Source: Pontibacter populi (GTDB lineage Bacteria > Bacteroidota > Bacteroidia > Cytophagales > Hymenobacteraceae). Taken from it: 64,000 nucleotides of DNA. The stretch spans positions 744,001 through 808,000 of the forward strand of contig NZ_JAHWXQ010000001.1 in the NCBI RefSeq assembly GCF_019336435.1, read 5' to 3'. Both the position numbers and the translations under genes were made by a program. Positions within the stretch are counted from its first letter, which is position 1; the number at the start of each line of letters is the position of its first letter. Under the pieces are notes generated by a model, which did no database searches, was not told the DNA's origin, and saw only the letters and a list, made by a program, of their open reading frames with translations. This document shows positions 55,864 to 64,000 of this stretch, piece by piece.

Positions 55864-56492
55864 TACTTATTGCTTAAGAGGTTTTCGATAATGTTTACTG
55901 ACTCTTCTACTAACACAACACGCTCAGCATTCAGCAGGTCATATGTGTTAAGATCCGTAGCAGTTGCCACTTTTACTTTAGGAATATTTCTTCCTGAAAG
56001 AACTATGTTATCATTTGCAGCTGGAATAACGAACAATGTTTTACCAGTAGATTTGATATTGTTAAGGATCGCAATAAAGTCTTTAGTTTTCGGCGTCTCT
56101 AAAGAGAACGACTCTACTAAAGCAACTTTATTGTCTTTTGCCAGAAGAGAAAGAGCAGATACTCTAGCAACTGTTTTAAGCTTCTTGTTCAGTTTAAAGC
56201 TATAGTTTCTAGGCTTTGGACCGAAAACTCTACCACCACCAACAAAAACAGGAGACTTTATGCTACCAGCTCTGGCACCACCGGTACCTTTTTGCTTTTT
56301 GATCTTTTTGGTAGATCCAGCAACTTCGTTTCTCTCCTTTGATTTATGCGTTCCTTGTCTTTGATTAGCCAAGTACTGTTTCACGTCAAGATACATTGCA
56401 TGCTGATTCGGCTCAGCGCCAAACACAGCATCAGAAAGAGCGATCTTTCTACCTGTATCTTCACCTTTTATATTCAATACAGAAAGCTCCAT
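55863..56492 (-). CDS. rplD: 50S ribosomal protein L4
   Basis: L4, 209 residues: [60 protein letters not shown] and [23 protein letters not shown] start, one base after rplC. Confidence 0.97.
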   Translation of the reverse strand: MELSVLNIKGEDTGRKIALSDAVFGAEPNQHAMYLDVKQYLANQRQGTHKSKERNEVAGSTKKIKKQKGTGGARAGSIKSPVFVGGGRVFGPKPRNYSFKLNKKLKTVARVSALSLLAKDNKVALVESFSLETPKTKDFIAILNNIKSTGKTLFVIPAANDNIVLSGRNIPKVKVATATDLNTYDLLNAERVVLVEESVNIIENLLSNK

Positions 56493-56493
56493 T

Positions 56494-57111
56494 TTATTTC
56501 TCGATTAAAACGTAAGAGTTCTTGGCACCTGGAACAGAGCCACTAACTACTAAAAGATTTTTATCAGCGATTACTCGCATGATTGTCAGGTTTTGGATTG
56601 TAACTCTGTTACCACCTGTTCTACCTGCCATTCGCATTCCTTTGAATACTCTTGATGGCCATGAACAAGCACCAATTGAACCTGGGTGTCTAGCCCTGTT
56701 GTGCTGACCGTGTGTCTGACCACCAACACCGGCAAATCCGTGACGCTTTACAACGCCTTGGAAACCTTTACCTTTTGATGTTCCTACAACGTCAACAAAT
56801 TCCCCTTCAATGAATAGGCTGGCATCAACCACATCTCCTGCATTCAATGACGCACCTTCTGCATCAAATTCTGCAACCTTTTTCTTAGGAGCCGTATTAG
56901 TTTTCTTGTAGTGACCTGCTTCCGCTTTAGTTACTCTCTTTAACTTCTTGTCACCGAAGCCAAGCTGTACTGCAGCATAGCCATCGTTTTCTACCGTCTT
57001 CACCTGAGTAACAACACACGGTCCTGCTTGAATAAGCGTTACTGGTATGTTTTTACCATCTGGTGTGAAGAGGCTTGTCATTCCGATTTTTTTACCGATA
57101 ATTCCAGGCAT
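56494..57111 (-). CDS. rplC: 50S ribosomal protein L3
   Basis: L3, 205 residues: [60 protein letters not shown] and [20 protein letters not shown]. It is the first gene after the terminator at 57235 and has its own promoter at 57172-57203, so S10 is not on the same primary transcript. Confidence 0.97.
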   Translation of the reverse strand: MPGIIGKKIGMTSLFTPDGKNIPVTLIQAGPCVVTQVKTVENDGYAAVQLGFGDKKLKRVTKAEAGHYKKTNTAPKKKVAEFDAEGASLNAGDVVDASLFIEGEFVDVVGTSKGKGFQGVVKRHGFAGVGGQTHGQHNRARHPGSIGACSWPSRVFKGMRMAGRTGGNRVTIQNLTIMRVIADKNLLVVSGSVPGAKNSYVLIEK

Positions 57112-57171
57112 TCAACTTGTTTTTTTAGATGGATATAATAATATTACCCCTCAGCTATAGCTAAGGGAGTG

Positions 57172-57203
57172 CAAAGTTAATAAAATTTAATCTCTCTTTA
57201 CAA
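57172..57203 (-). promoter_or_regulatory. Bacteroidota-type promoter for rplC and the S10-like cluster
   Basis: Minus-strand TTG (57201-57203), 21 bases, TAACTTTG (57172-57179), directly after the rpsJ terminator and 60 bases before the rplC start. Confidence 0.65.
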
Positions 57204-57234
57204 CTCTTCTGTAAAATATTCTTAATCAGCCTAT

Positions 57235-57272
57235 AAAAAAAGAGAACCATATCACTATGGTTCTCTTTTTTT
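57235..57272 (-). terminator. Terminator of the str-like cluster after rpsJ
   Basis: A-tract, AGAGAACCAT/ATGGTTCTCT stem with an ATCACT loop, then T7, between rpsJ and rplC. Confidence 0.88.
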
Positions 57273-57290
57273 AATCATTTAATGTGCTTA

Positions 57291-57596
57291 TCAAACTTTG
57301 ATCTCAACATCAACACCACTTGGTAATTCAAGCTTCATTAGCGCATCTACAGTTTTAGAGCTTGTTGAATAGATATCAACCAGTCTCTTGTAAGTGCACA
57401 ACTGGAACTGCTCACGTGACTTTTTGTTAACGTGTGGAGAGCGAAGAACAGTGAATTTATCTTTCTCTGTAGGAAGTGGAATTGGACCACTAACTATAGC
57501 ACCTGTTGCTTTTACTGCTTTAACGATCTTCTCAGATGACTTATCAACTAAATTGTGATCGTAAGACTTTAATTTAATTCTTATTTTCTGATTCAT
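57291..57596 (-). CDS. rpsJ: 30S ribosomal protein S10
   Basis: S10, 101 residues, also known as NusE in antitermination complexes: [60 protein letters not shown] then [16 protein letters not shown]. It follows fusA by 11 bases and is closed by a strong terminator (57235), so it is transcribed with the str cluster. Confidence 0.98.
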   Translation of the reverse strand: MNQKIRIKLKSYDHNLVDKSSEKIVKAVKATGAIVSGPIPLPTEKDKFTVLRSPHVNKKSREQFQLCTYKRLVDIYSTSSKTVDALMKLELPSGVDVEIKV

Positions 57597-57607
57597 TTTT
57601 GTAACAA

Positions 57608-59710
57608 CTATTTAGCTGATGTTCCTTTAATTTTGGCAATAATGCCATCTGCTAAGTTCTGTGGTACTTGCTCATAGTGAGCGAAAGTTAAAGAAGCTGT
57701 AGCTCTACCTGATGTAATTGTACGAAGGTCAGTAACATAACCGAAAAGTTCTGATAATGGAACATCTGCTTTAACAACTGTTGATGTACCTTTTGTATCC
57801 ATACCTTTCATGATACCTCTTCTTCTGTTCAAGTCACCTGTTACAGGACCTGTGTACTCATCTGGAGTAACAACATCAACCGCCATGATCGGCTCAAGAA
57901 GTTTTGGAGCACATTGCTTACCTGCTTCTTTGAAACCTTGACGAGCTGCTAATTCAAATGATAATGAGTCAGAGTCAACATCGTGGAACGAACCATGGAA
58001 CAGACGCACTTTCATTGAATCGATTGGGAAGCCTGCCAGGATACCGTTCTTCATTGCTTCTTCGAAACCTTTCTGAACAGCTGGTATAAATTCGCGAGGA
58101 ATAACACCACCTACAATTGCATTCTCAAATTCAAGTCCTTGCTTGCCATCTTCACGTGGTCCCATTGTGAACACGATATCAGCAAATTTACCACGACCAC
58201 CTGACTGCTTTTTGAATACTTCTCTGTGTTCAACAGTTTTAGTGATTGTTTCTTTATATGCTACTTGTGGTGCACCCTGGTTCAACTCTACTTTGAACTC
58301 ACGCTTCATACGATCGATAATGATCTCAAGGTGAAGTTCGCCCATACCGCGAAGAATAGTCTGACCTGTTTCTTCATCGGTATTTACCTGTAGTGTTGGA
58401 TCTTCTTCAACAAGTTTGGCAATAGCCATACCCATTTTATCAGAGTCAGCCTGAGTTTTTGGCTCAATAGCGTAACCAATTACTGGTTCAGGGAAATCCA
58501 TTGATTCAAGAACGATCTTATGTCCTTGGTCGCAAAGCGTATCTCCGGTTTTGATATCTTTAAAACCTACAACAGCAGCAATATCACCAGCTTCCAGTCT
58601 TTCGATCTGGTTCTGCTTATTGGCGTGCATCTGGAAGATACGAGAGATTCGCTCTTTATTATTTGAACGCGTGTTATAAACATAAGATCCTGCTTCAAGC
58701 ACACCAGAGTATGCTCTAACAAAGCACAGACGACCTACATAAGGGTCTGTTGCGATCTTAAATGCAAGTCCTGCGAATGGATCGGCCGCACTTGGCTTAC
58801 GAGCTATTTCATTACCTGTATCAGGGTCAGTACCTGTAATGCTTTCTTTATCCATCGGAGATGGTAATAAAGCCATTACATAGTCAAGCATTGTTTGTAC
58901 ACCTTTGTTCTTGAATGAAGAACCACAAAGCATAGGCACAATCGCCATATCAATAGTTGCAGCACGAAGAGCAGCAAGAATTTCATCTTCTGTGATTGAT
59001 GCTGGATCGTCGAAGTATTTCTCCATCAATCTCTCATCATAATCAGCTACTGCTTCCAGAAGTTTCTCTCTGTATTCTTCAGCTTCCTCCATCATATCGT
59101 CCGGAATAGGAACTTCAGTAAAGGTCATGCCTTTATCTGATTCATTCCAAACTATACCACGGAAGTTAACTAAGTCAACTACACCTCTGAAGTTATCTTC
59201 TGAACCAATTGGTAACTGAAGTGCTACGGCATTGCTACCAAGCATTTCTTTCACCTGCTTACATACAGCAAGGAAGTCAGCACCAGAGCGGTCCATTTTG
59301 TTTACGAAACCAAGACGCGCAACTTTATAGTTGTCAGCTAGTCTCCAGTTTGTCTCAGACTGTGGCTCTACACCATCTACAGCACTGAAAAGGAATACCA
59401 GACCATCAAGTACTCTTAGTGAGCGGTTTACTTCAACAGTAAAGTCCACGTGACCAGGAGTATCAATGATGTTTATATGGTAATCATTATTTCTGTATGG
59501 CCAGTTTACTGTTACCGCTGCAGAAGTAATCGTGATACCACGCTCTTGTTCCTGCTCCATCCAGTCGGTGGTAGCAGAGCCCTCGTGTGTTTCACCTAAT
59601 TTGTGAGATTTACCTGTATAATATAGAATACGTTCAGTAGTAGTGGTCTTGCCCGCATCAATGTGCGCTGCAATACCAATATTTCTGGTATATTTTAGGT
59701 CTCTTGCCAT
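57608..59710 (-). CDS. fusA: Translation elongation factor G
   Basis: GTPase that drives ribosomal translocation, 700 residues. The G domain has [20 protein letters not shown] (P-loop), [12 protein letters not shown] and [10 protein letters not shown]; the later domains include [20 protein letters not shown] and [20 protein letters not shown]. All are intact. It lies between rpsG (three bases upstream) and rpsJ. Confidence 0.98.
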   Translation of the reverse strand: MARDLKYTRNIGIAAHIDAGKTTTTERILYYTGKSHKLGETHEGSATTDWMEQEQERGITITSAAVTVNWPYRNNDYHINIIDTPGHVDFTVEVNRSLRVLDGLVFLFSAVDGVEPQSETNWRLADNYKVARLGFVNKMDRSGADFLAVCKQVKEMLGSNAVALQLPIGSEDNFRGVVDLVNFRGIVWNESDKGMTFTEVPIPDDMMEEAEEYREKLLEAVADYDERLMEKYFDDPASITEDEILAALRAATIDMAIVPMLCGSSFKNKGVQTMLDYVMALLPSPMDKESITGTDPDTGNEIARKPSAADPFAGLAFKIATDPYVGRLCFVRAYSGVLEAGSYVYNTRSNNKERISRIFQMHANKQNQIERLEAGDIAAVVGFKDIKTGDTLCDQGHKIVLESMDFPEPVIGYAIEPKTQADSDKMGMAIAKLVEEDPTLQVNTDEETGQTILRGMGELHLEIIIDRMKREFKVELNQGAPQVAYKETITKTVEHREVFKKQSGGRGKFADIVFTMGPREDGKQGLEFENAIVGGVIPREFIPAVQKGFEEAMKNGILAGFPIDSMKVRLFHGSFHDVDSDSLSFELAARQGFKEAGKQCAPKLLEPIMAVDVVTPDEYTGPVTGDLNRRRGIMKGMDTKGTSTVVKADVPLSELFGYVTDLRTITSGRATASLTFAHYEQVPQNLADGIIAKIKGTSAK

Positions 59711-59713
59711 TTA

Positions 59714-60181
59714 CTAGAATCTAAAGTGTGAGAATGCTTTGTTGGCTTCCGCCATTCTGTGCGTATCGTCTTTTTTCTTAACGGCAGCACCTTCACCCTT
59801 AGCAGCTGCGATTATTTCACCTGCTAATTTATCCTTCATTGTCTTCTCACCTCTCTTGCGTGAGTAGGAAATCATCCATTTGATTCCCAGAGATACTCTG
59901 CGGTCCGGACGAACCTCAGTCGGCACTTGGAAAGTAGCTCCTCCAACACGACGGCTTTTAACTTCTACACTTGGCATGATGTTATTCAATGCTTTTTTCC
60001 AAGTTTCAAGACCGTTCTCTTTTGTTCTTTGCTCTACTAGATCTACAGCATCATAGAAGATTCCATAAGCAACACTTTTCTTGCCATCTACCATCAGGTA
60101 GTTTACAAAACGTGTTACTAATGTTTCTTTGTATTTTGGATCTGGAAGGAGAATTCTACTCTTCGGCTTTGCTTTTCTCAT
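59714..60181 (-). CDS. rpsG: 30S ribosomal protein S7
   Basis: S7, 155 residues, a primary binder of the 16S 3' domain: [40 protein letters not shown] then [23 protein letters not shown] start, 18 bases after rpsL. Confidence 0.98.
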   Translation of the reverse strand: MRKAKPKSRILLPDPKYKETLVTRFVNYLMVDGKKSVAYGIFYDAVDLVEQRTKENGLETWKKALNNIMPSVEVKSRRVGGATFQVPTEVRPDRRVSLGIKWMISYSRKRGEKTMKDKLAGEIIAAAKGEGAAVKKKDDTHRMAEANKAFSHFRF

Positions 60182-60199
60182 TATATTAAACGCTATTAA

Positions 60200-60613
60200 T
60201 TATTTCTTTTTACCTTTTCCGGCAGCCGCTGGAGCTTGTCCTGGCTTAGGTCTCTTAGCACCGTACTTAGAACGGGACTGAAGACGGCCGCTTACACCTG
60301 CAGTATCCAGTGCACCACGTACGATGTGGTAACGAACACCTGGAAGGTCTTTTACTCTACCACCTCTGATAAGAACAATAGAGTGTTCCTGTAGGTTGTG
60401 ACCTTCACCTGGTATGTAAGCGTTCACTTCTTTACCATTTGTCAATCTCACCCTTGCAACTTTACGCATTGCAGAGTTTGGTTTCTTTGGCGTAGTTGTG
60501 TACACTCTTGTGCATACACCACGTCGCTGAGGGCATGCATCCAAGGCAGGAGACTTAGAATTATAAGTCAGTTTCTCTCTACCTTTTCTTACTAATTGCT
60601 GTATAGTAGGCAT
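60200..60613 (-). CDS. rpsL: 30S ribosomal protein S12
   Basis: S12, 137 residues, the decoding-centre protein: [40 protein letters not shown] and [20 protein letters not shown]. The lysines linked to streptomycin resistance (in TPKKPNS and GRVKDLP) are wild type. First gene of the str cluster in this window, with its own promoter at 60660-60690. Confidence 0.98.
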   Translation of the reverse strand: MPTIQQLVRKGREKLTYNSKSPALDACPQRRGVCTRVYTTTPKKPNSAMRKVARVRLTNGKEVNAYIPGEGHNLQEHSIVLIRGGRVKDLPGVRYHIVRGALDTAGVSGRLQSRSKYGAKRPKPGQAPAAAGKGKKK

Positions 60614-60659
60614 TTACAATCTGTTAATTATAGATTTATCCAATTTCAATTTCGGACTG

Positions 60660-60690
60660 CAAAGGTATAAAATTCACTTTGCAATTTCAA
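60660..60690 (-). promoter_or_regulatory. Bacteroidota-type promoter for rpsL-rpsG-fusA-rpsJ
   Basis: Minus-strand TTG (60688-60690), 20 bases, TACCTTTG (60660-60667), 46 bases before the rpsL start. Confidence 0.65.
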
Positions 60691-60717
60691 AATTTTAATT
60701 TATTAATTATTAGCACC

Positions 60718-61035
60718 TTATGCTTCGCCAACTGTCCCTCCGAAGTTCATCGGGAAAGATGGTGCTTCACTTGCCTGCTTTATTTCGCCAAAGCTACTTT
60801 CATATTTTTTGATGTTATCAGCCAGAGCTGCTAATAATCTTTTAGCATGCTCTGGGGTGATAACAACTCTTGATTTAACTTTTGCTTTTGGCAAACCTGG
60901 CATCAGACGAATAAAATCAATAACAAATTCGCTACTGGAATGTGCGATCATGGCAAGATTTGCATATTGCCCTTCTGCTACTTCTTCCGATAACTCAATG
61001 TTAATTTGATTCTGGTTCTGCTGTTCTTCTGCCAT
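60718..61035 (-). CDS. DUF3467-family protein
   Basis: A 105-residue cytosolic protein of the DUF3467 family: QNQINIELSEEVAEGQYANL, AMIAHSSSEFVIDFIRLMPG, RVVITPEHAKRLLAALADNI, ending in a low-complexity tail. The family is widespread in Bacteroidota and lacks a known function. Its start is eight bases after the rpoC stop, so it is co-transcribed with RNA polymerase, which makes a role connected to transcription plausible but unproven. Confidence 0.9.
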   Translation of the reverse strand: MAEEQQNQNQINIELSEEVAEGQYANLAMIAHSSSEFVIDFIRLMPGLPKAKVKSRVVITPEHAKRLLAALADNIKKYESSFGEIKQASEAPSFPMNFGGTVGEA

Positions 61036-61043
61036 GGTTCTAT

Positions 61044-64000
61044 TTATTTATTCTGTAATGCTTGCTGCTTTGATTTAGCTGTAGCTTTCTTAGATTCTGT
61101 AAGTGAATCGTATTCTTCCTGGCTACCAACGATCAGTTTCTGATACTCTTTCAAGCCAGTACCAGCCGGGATCAGGTGACCAACAATTACGTTCTCTTTC
61201 AGACCCAGCAGCTCATCTGCTTTACCTTTTATAGCTGCTTCGCTCAGTACTTTTGTAGTTTCCTGGAATGATGCTGCTGAGATAAAGCTTTGTGTTCCTA
61301 ATGAAGCCTGTGTGATACCTTGTAACGTTGGACGAGAAACAGCCGGAGATGCATCTCTTACGGTTACTAATCGCAGGTCACGACGCTTCAGGCTAGAGTT
61401 CTCATCACGTAAACGACGTGCTGTTACTATCTGACCTGGTTTCATCGTTGCTGAGTCACCAGCTTCTTCAACTACCTTCATATCAATGATGCGGTCGTTT
61501 TCTTCCATAAACAGGATCTTATCAACCACCTGGTGCTCCAAGAAGCTGGTATCACCCGGATCAAGTATTACTACTTTCTGCATCATTTGGCGAACTACAA
61601 CTTCAATGTGCTTATCATTGATCTTCACACCTTGTAAGCGGTATACTTCCTGAATCTCATTCACCAGATACTCTTGTACTGCACCTGGTCCCTGAATATT
61701 CAGGATATCTGTTGGCGTAATTGCACCATCTGATAATGGCATACCTGCTCTCACGAAGTCGTTGTCCTGAACAAGGATGTGTTTGGATAGAGGCACCATG
61801 TATTTCTTCTTCACTCCGTCTTTCGACTCAATGAAGATTTCACGGTTACCACGCTTCACACTACCATATGTTACAACACCATCAATTTCAGACACAACGG
61901 CCGGGTTAGATGGGTTACGTGCTTCAAATAATTCAGTAACTCGTGGAAGACCACCTGTGATGTCGCGTGTTTTACCAATGGCACGAGGAATCTTTACAAG
62001 GATCTGACCTGCTTTAATCTTCTCACCATCTTCAACTACGATGTGTGCACCTACCGGAATGTTGTAACCTTTCGGCTCTCCACTCTTAGGGTTTACAAGT
62101 ATAGCCGGGTTCTGTGTCTTATCTTTTGTATCGATAATAACCTTCTCACGGTAACCTGTCTGCTCATCAGATTCTTCACGATAAGTAATACCTTCAATGA
62201 TCGACTCATAACCAACGTTACCATCAAATTCTGAAAGTATAACCGCGTTGTATGGATCCCAGCTACAGATATTGTCTCCTTTCTCTACAAGCTGTCCATC
62301 ATTTGCAGTCAGGAATGAACCATAAGGCACGTGGTTACTGATGAATAATTTACCTGTATTAGGATCAACTATTTTCACCTCACCTGAACGTCCCATTACT
62401 ACTTTCACCGGCTCACCTTCGTTGTTGATCGTGTCGATTGTTCGCACATCTTCATACTCGATTTTACCAGCAAACTTAGCTTTTATAGTTGCCTCTACTG
62501 CAATGTTAGATGCCGTACCACCCACGTGGAATGTACGAAGTGTAAGCTGTGTACCTGGCTCACCAATTGACTGAGCTGCAATTACACCTACTGCCTCACC
62601 TTTCTGCACCATAAATCCTGTTGCCAAGTTACGTCCGTAGCACTTAGCACAGATACCACGCTTAGACTCACAAGTAAGCACTGAACGAATCTCAACAAAT
62701 TCAATTGCTGTGTTTTCAATGTCACGTGCAACTTCTTCTGTGATCTCTGAACCAGATTCAACTATAAGGTTATTTGTGATCGGATCGTATACATCGTGTA
62801 CTGTTACACGGCCAAGGATACGCTCTGATAAAGATTCAACGATATCTTCGTTATCCTTAAGCGCACTCACTTCCAGACCACGTAAAGTACCGCAGTCTTC
62901 TTCGTTCACGATTACGTCCTGCGATACGTCTACCAGACGACGAGTCAGGTAACCAGCATCCGCAGTTTTAAGCGCTGTATCGGCAAGACCTTTACGAGCA
63001 CCGTGAGTAGAGATGAAGTACTCGATTACATCCAGACCTTCCTTAAAGTTAGAAAGGATCGGGTTTTCGATAATCTCACCTACTGAACCCTGAAGTGATT
63101 TCTGAGGCTTAGCCATCAGACCACGCATACCACCCAGCTGACGGATCTGCTCTCTTGAACCACGGGCTCCAGAGTGCATCATCATGAAGATTGAGTTAAA
63201 GCCTTGATCTTCATTTTCCAAACGACGCATCAACGTTTCAGTGATCTGGTTGTTGATACGAGTCCAGATATCAATTACCTGGTTGTAACGCTCGTTGTCT
63301 GTGATCAGACCCATAGAGTAGTTCTGCCATACAGCATCTACATCTTTTTTAGCCTGCTCAACAAGTATTTCTTTCTCTGCCGGGATGTTGATATCACCAA
63401 GACCCATTGACAGACCGCCTTTATAGGCAGACTGGAATCCAAGTGTTTTGATATCATCCAGGAAGTGAGCTGTACGAGCCATACCTGTTTCTTTGAACAC
63501 GCGGGAAATTACCTGCTGAAGTTTCTTCTTCGTTAGTAATTCATCAATGTATCCAACTTCTACAGGCACAAACTGGTTGAACAATACACGACCAGCTACA
63601 GTTTCAGTTAATTTATTTACGATCTGGCCGCTTTCATCTTTAATGTTAACACGCACTTTAATGTGTGCATGTTTAGAAAGACGACCTTCGTTTATTGCGA
63701 TAATAACTTCCTCAGGAGAATAGAAGCTCATGCCCTCTCCTTTGATAGTTTCATTCTCTGTGCTGCGCTTTCCTTTGGTTACATAGTATAAACCAAGAAC
63801 CATGTCCTGAGAAGGTACTGCAATTGGAGCACCGTTAGCAGGGTTAAGGATGTTATGCGAAGCAAGCATCAGCATAGAGGCTTCCAGGATAGCTGCAGGT
63901 CCTAGTGGAACGTGCACCGCCATCTGGTCACCGTCAAAGTCGGCGTTGAACGCAGTACACACAAGTGGGTGTAACTGGATTGCCTTACCTTCAATCAGTT
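61044..64000 (-). CDS. rpoC: RNA polymerase beta' subunit, C-terminal part (partial at window edge)
   Basis: The 5' end lies outside the window; the frame is open through the right edge ([20 protein letters not shown] precedes). The catalytic metal loop [20 protein letters not shown] is at the window edge. Further in are the trigger-loop region with [20 protein letters not shown], the zinc site C-x2-C in [20 protein letters not shown] with CGTLRG upstream, and [20 protein letters not shown]. About 985 residues are seen, ending in [10 protein letters not shown]. The cluster rpoC-DUF3467-rpsL matches the phylum's usual order. rpoB should be just beyond the window. Confidence 0.98.
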   Translation of the reverse strand, partial: LIEGKAIQLHPLVCTAFNADFDGDQMAVHVPLGPAAILEASMLMLASHNILNPANGAPIAVPSQDMVLGLYYVTKGKRSTENETIKGEGMSFYSPEEVIIAINEGRLSKHAHIKVRVNIKDESGQIVNKLTETVAGRVLFNQFVPVEVGYIDELLTKKKLQQVISRVFKETGMARTAHFLDDIKTLGFQSAYKGGLSMGLGDINIPAEKEILVEQAKKDVDAVWQNYSMGLITDNERYNQVIDIWTRINNQITETLMRRLENEDQGFNSIFMMMHSGARGSREQIRQLGGMRGLMAKPQKSLQGSVGEIIENPILSNFKEGLDVIEYFISTHGARKGLADTALKTADAGYLTRRLVDVSQDVIVNEEDCGTLRGLEVSALKDNEDIVESLSERILGRVTVHDVYDPITNNLIVESGSEITEEVARDIENTAIEFVEIRSVLTCESKRGICAKCYGRNLATGFMVQKGEAVGVIAAQSIGEPGTQLTLRTFHVGGTASNIAVEATIKAKFAGKIEYEDVRTIDTINNEGEPVKVVMGRSGEVKIVDPNTGKLFISNHVPYGSFLTANDGQLVEKGDNICSWDPYNAVILSEFDGNVGYESIIEGITYREESDEQTGYREKVIIDTKDKTQNPAILVNPKSGEPKGYNIPVGAHIVVEDGEKIKAGQILVKIPRAIGKTRDITGGLPRVTELFEARNPSNPAVVSEIDGVVTYGSVKRGNREIFIESKDGVKKKYMVPLSKHILVQDNDFVRAGMPLSDGAITPTDILNIQGPGAVQEYLVNEIQEVYRLQGVKINDKHIEVVVRQMMQKVVILDPGDTSFLEHQVVDKILFMEENDRIIDMKVVEEAGDSATMKPGQIVTARRLRDENSSLKRRDLRLVTVRDASPAVSRPTLQGITQASLGTQSFISAASFQETTKVLSEAAIKGKADELLGLKENVIVGHLIPAGTGLKEYQKLIVGSQEEYDSLTESKKATAKSKQQALQNK

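Overview
The window is a bacterial chromosome segment, almost certainly from the Bacteroidota and most likely Cytophagales (a Pontibacter/Hymenobacter-like genome; this placement is inference). Supporting signs are promoters of the Bacteroidota form TTG-N19-21-TAnnTTTG (8192-8222 on +; 18607-18636, 57172-57203 and 60660-60690 on -), near absence of Shine-Dalgarno sequences, a BlaI/M56 peptidase/TlpA cluster, a DUF2490 barrel, a SPOR lipoprotein, and DUF3467 just downstream of rpoC. I saw no rRNA, tRNA, CRISPR, phage, integrase or transposase gene.

Layout. 0-8 kb: the 3' end of a PhoR-type histidine kinase, an RluA pseudouridine synthase, a quinone oxidoreductase, a MacB/FtsX-like permease, then a BlaI repressor, an M56 sensor peptidase and a TlpA-like thioredoxin behind three tandem TACGA-type palindromes. 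8-11 kb: rplM-rpsI-rpsB and tsf. 11-25 kb: two small unknown genes, a RidA-like protein with a membrane MutS-like ATPase, an ECF sigma/anti-sigma/surface protein operon, a family 7 aldehyde dehydrogenase, an HtrA protease, Hsp20, an M20 amidohydrolase-lipoprotein-DUF2490 operon, and deoC overlapping a SPOR lipoprotein. 25-40 kb: secA, two GNAT acetyltransferases, dapF, an RlmI-like methyltransferase, an AT-rich orphan, Ppx/GppA, a 794-residue TPR protein, an Ldh-family oxidoreductase, hscA and a DivIC/FtsB-like protein. 40-43 kb: eno and carA. 42.8-64 kb: the ribosomal superoperon on the minus strand, running in transcription order rpoC (5' end outside), DUF3467, rpsL, rpsG, fusA, rpsJ, then rplC through rplQ, including secY, map, infA, rpmJ and rpoA.

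The right third is ordinary housekeeping. The unusual material is in the left two thirds: a heavily over-represented palindrome AACTATAGTT (twelve exact copies read by eye before 39.6 kb, none seen after), several families of dispersed hairpin repeats filling the intergenic gaps, a 174-bp MITE-like element with perfect 32-bp inverted ends, the BlaI/M56/TlpA sensor cluster with its operators, and a sigma-factor operon ending in a protein with repeated KYG motifs.

Limits: everything was read by eye. No alignment, folding, base-composition count or database search was run. Family names rest on recognisable motifs and length. Start codons were adjusted where a terminator, an upstream gene or the family N-terminus argued for an internal start.
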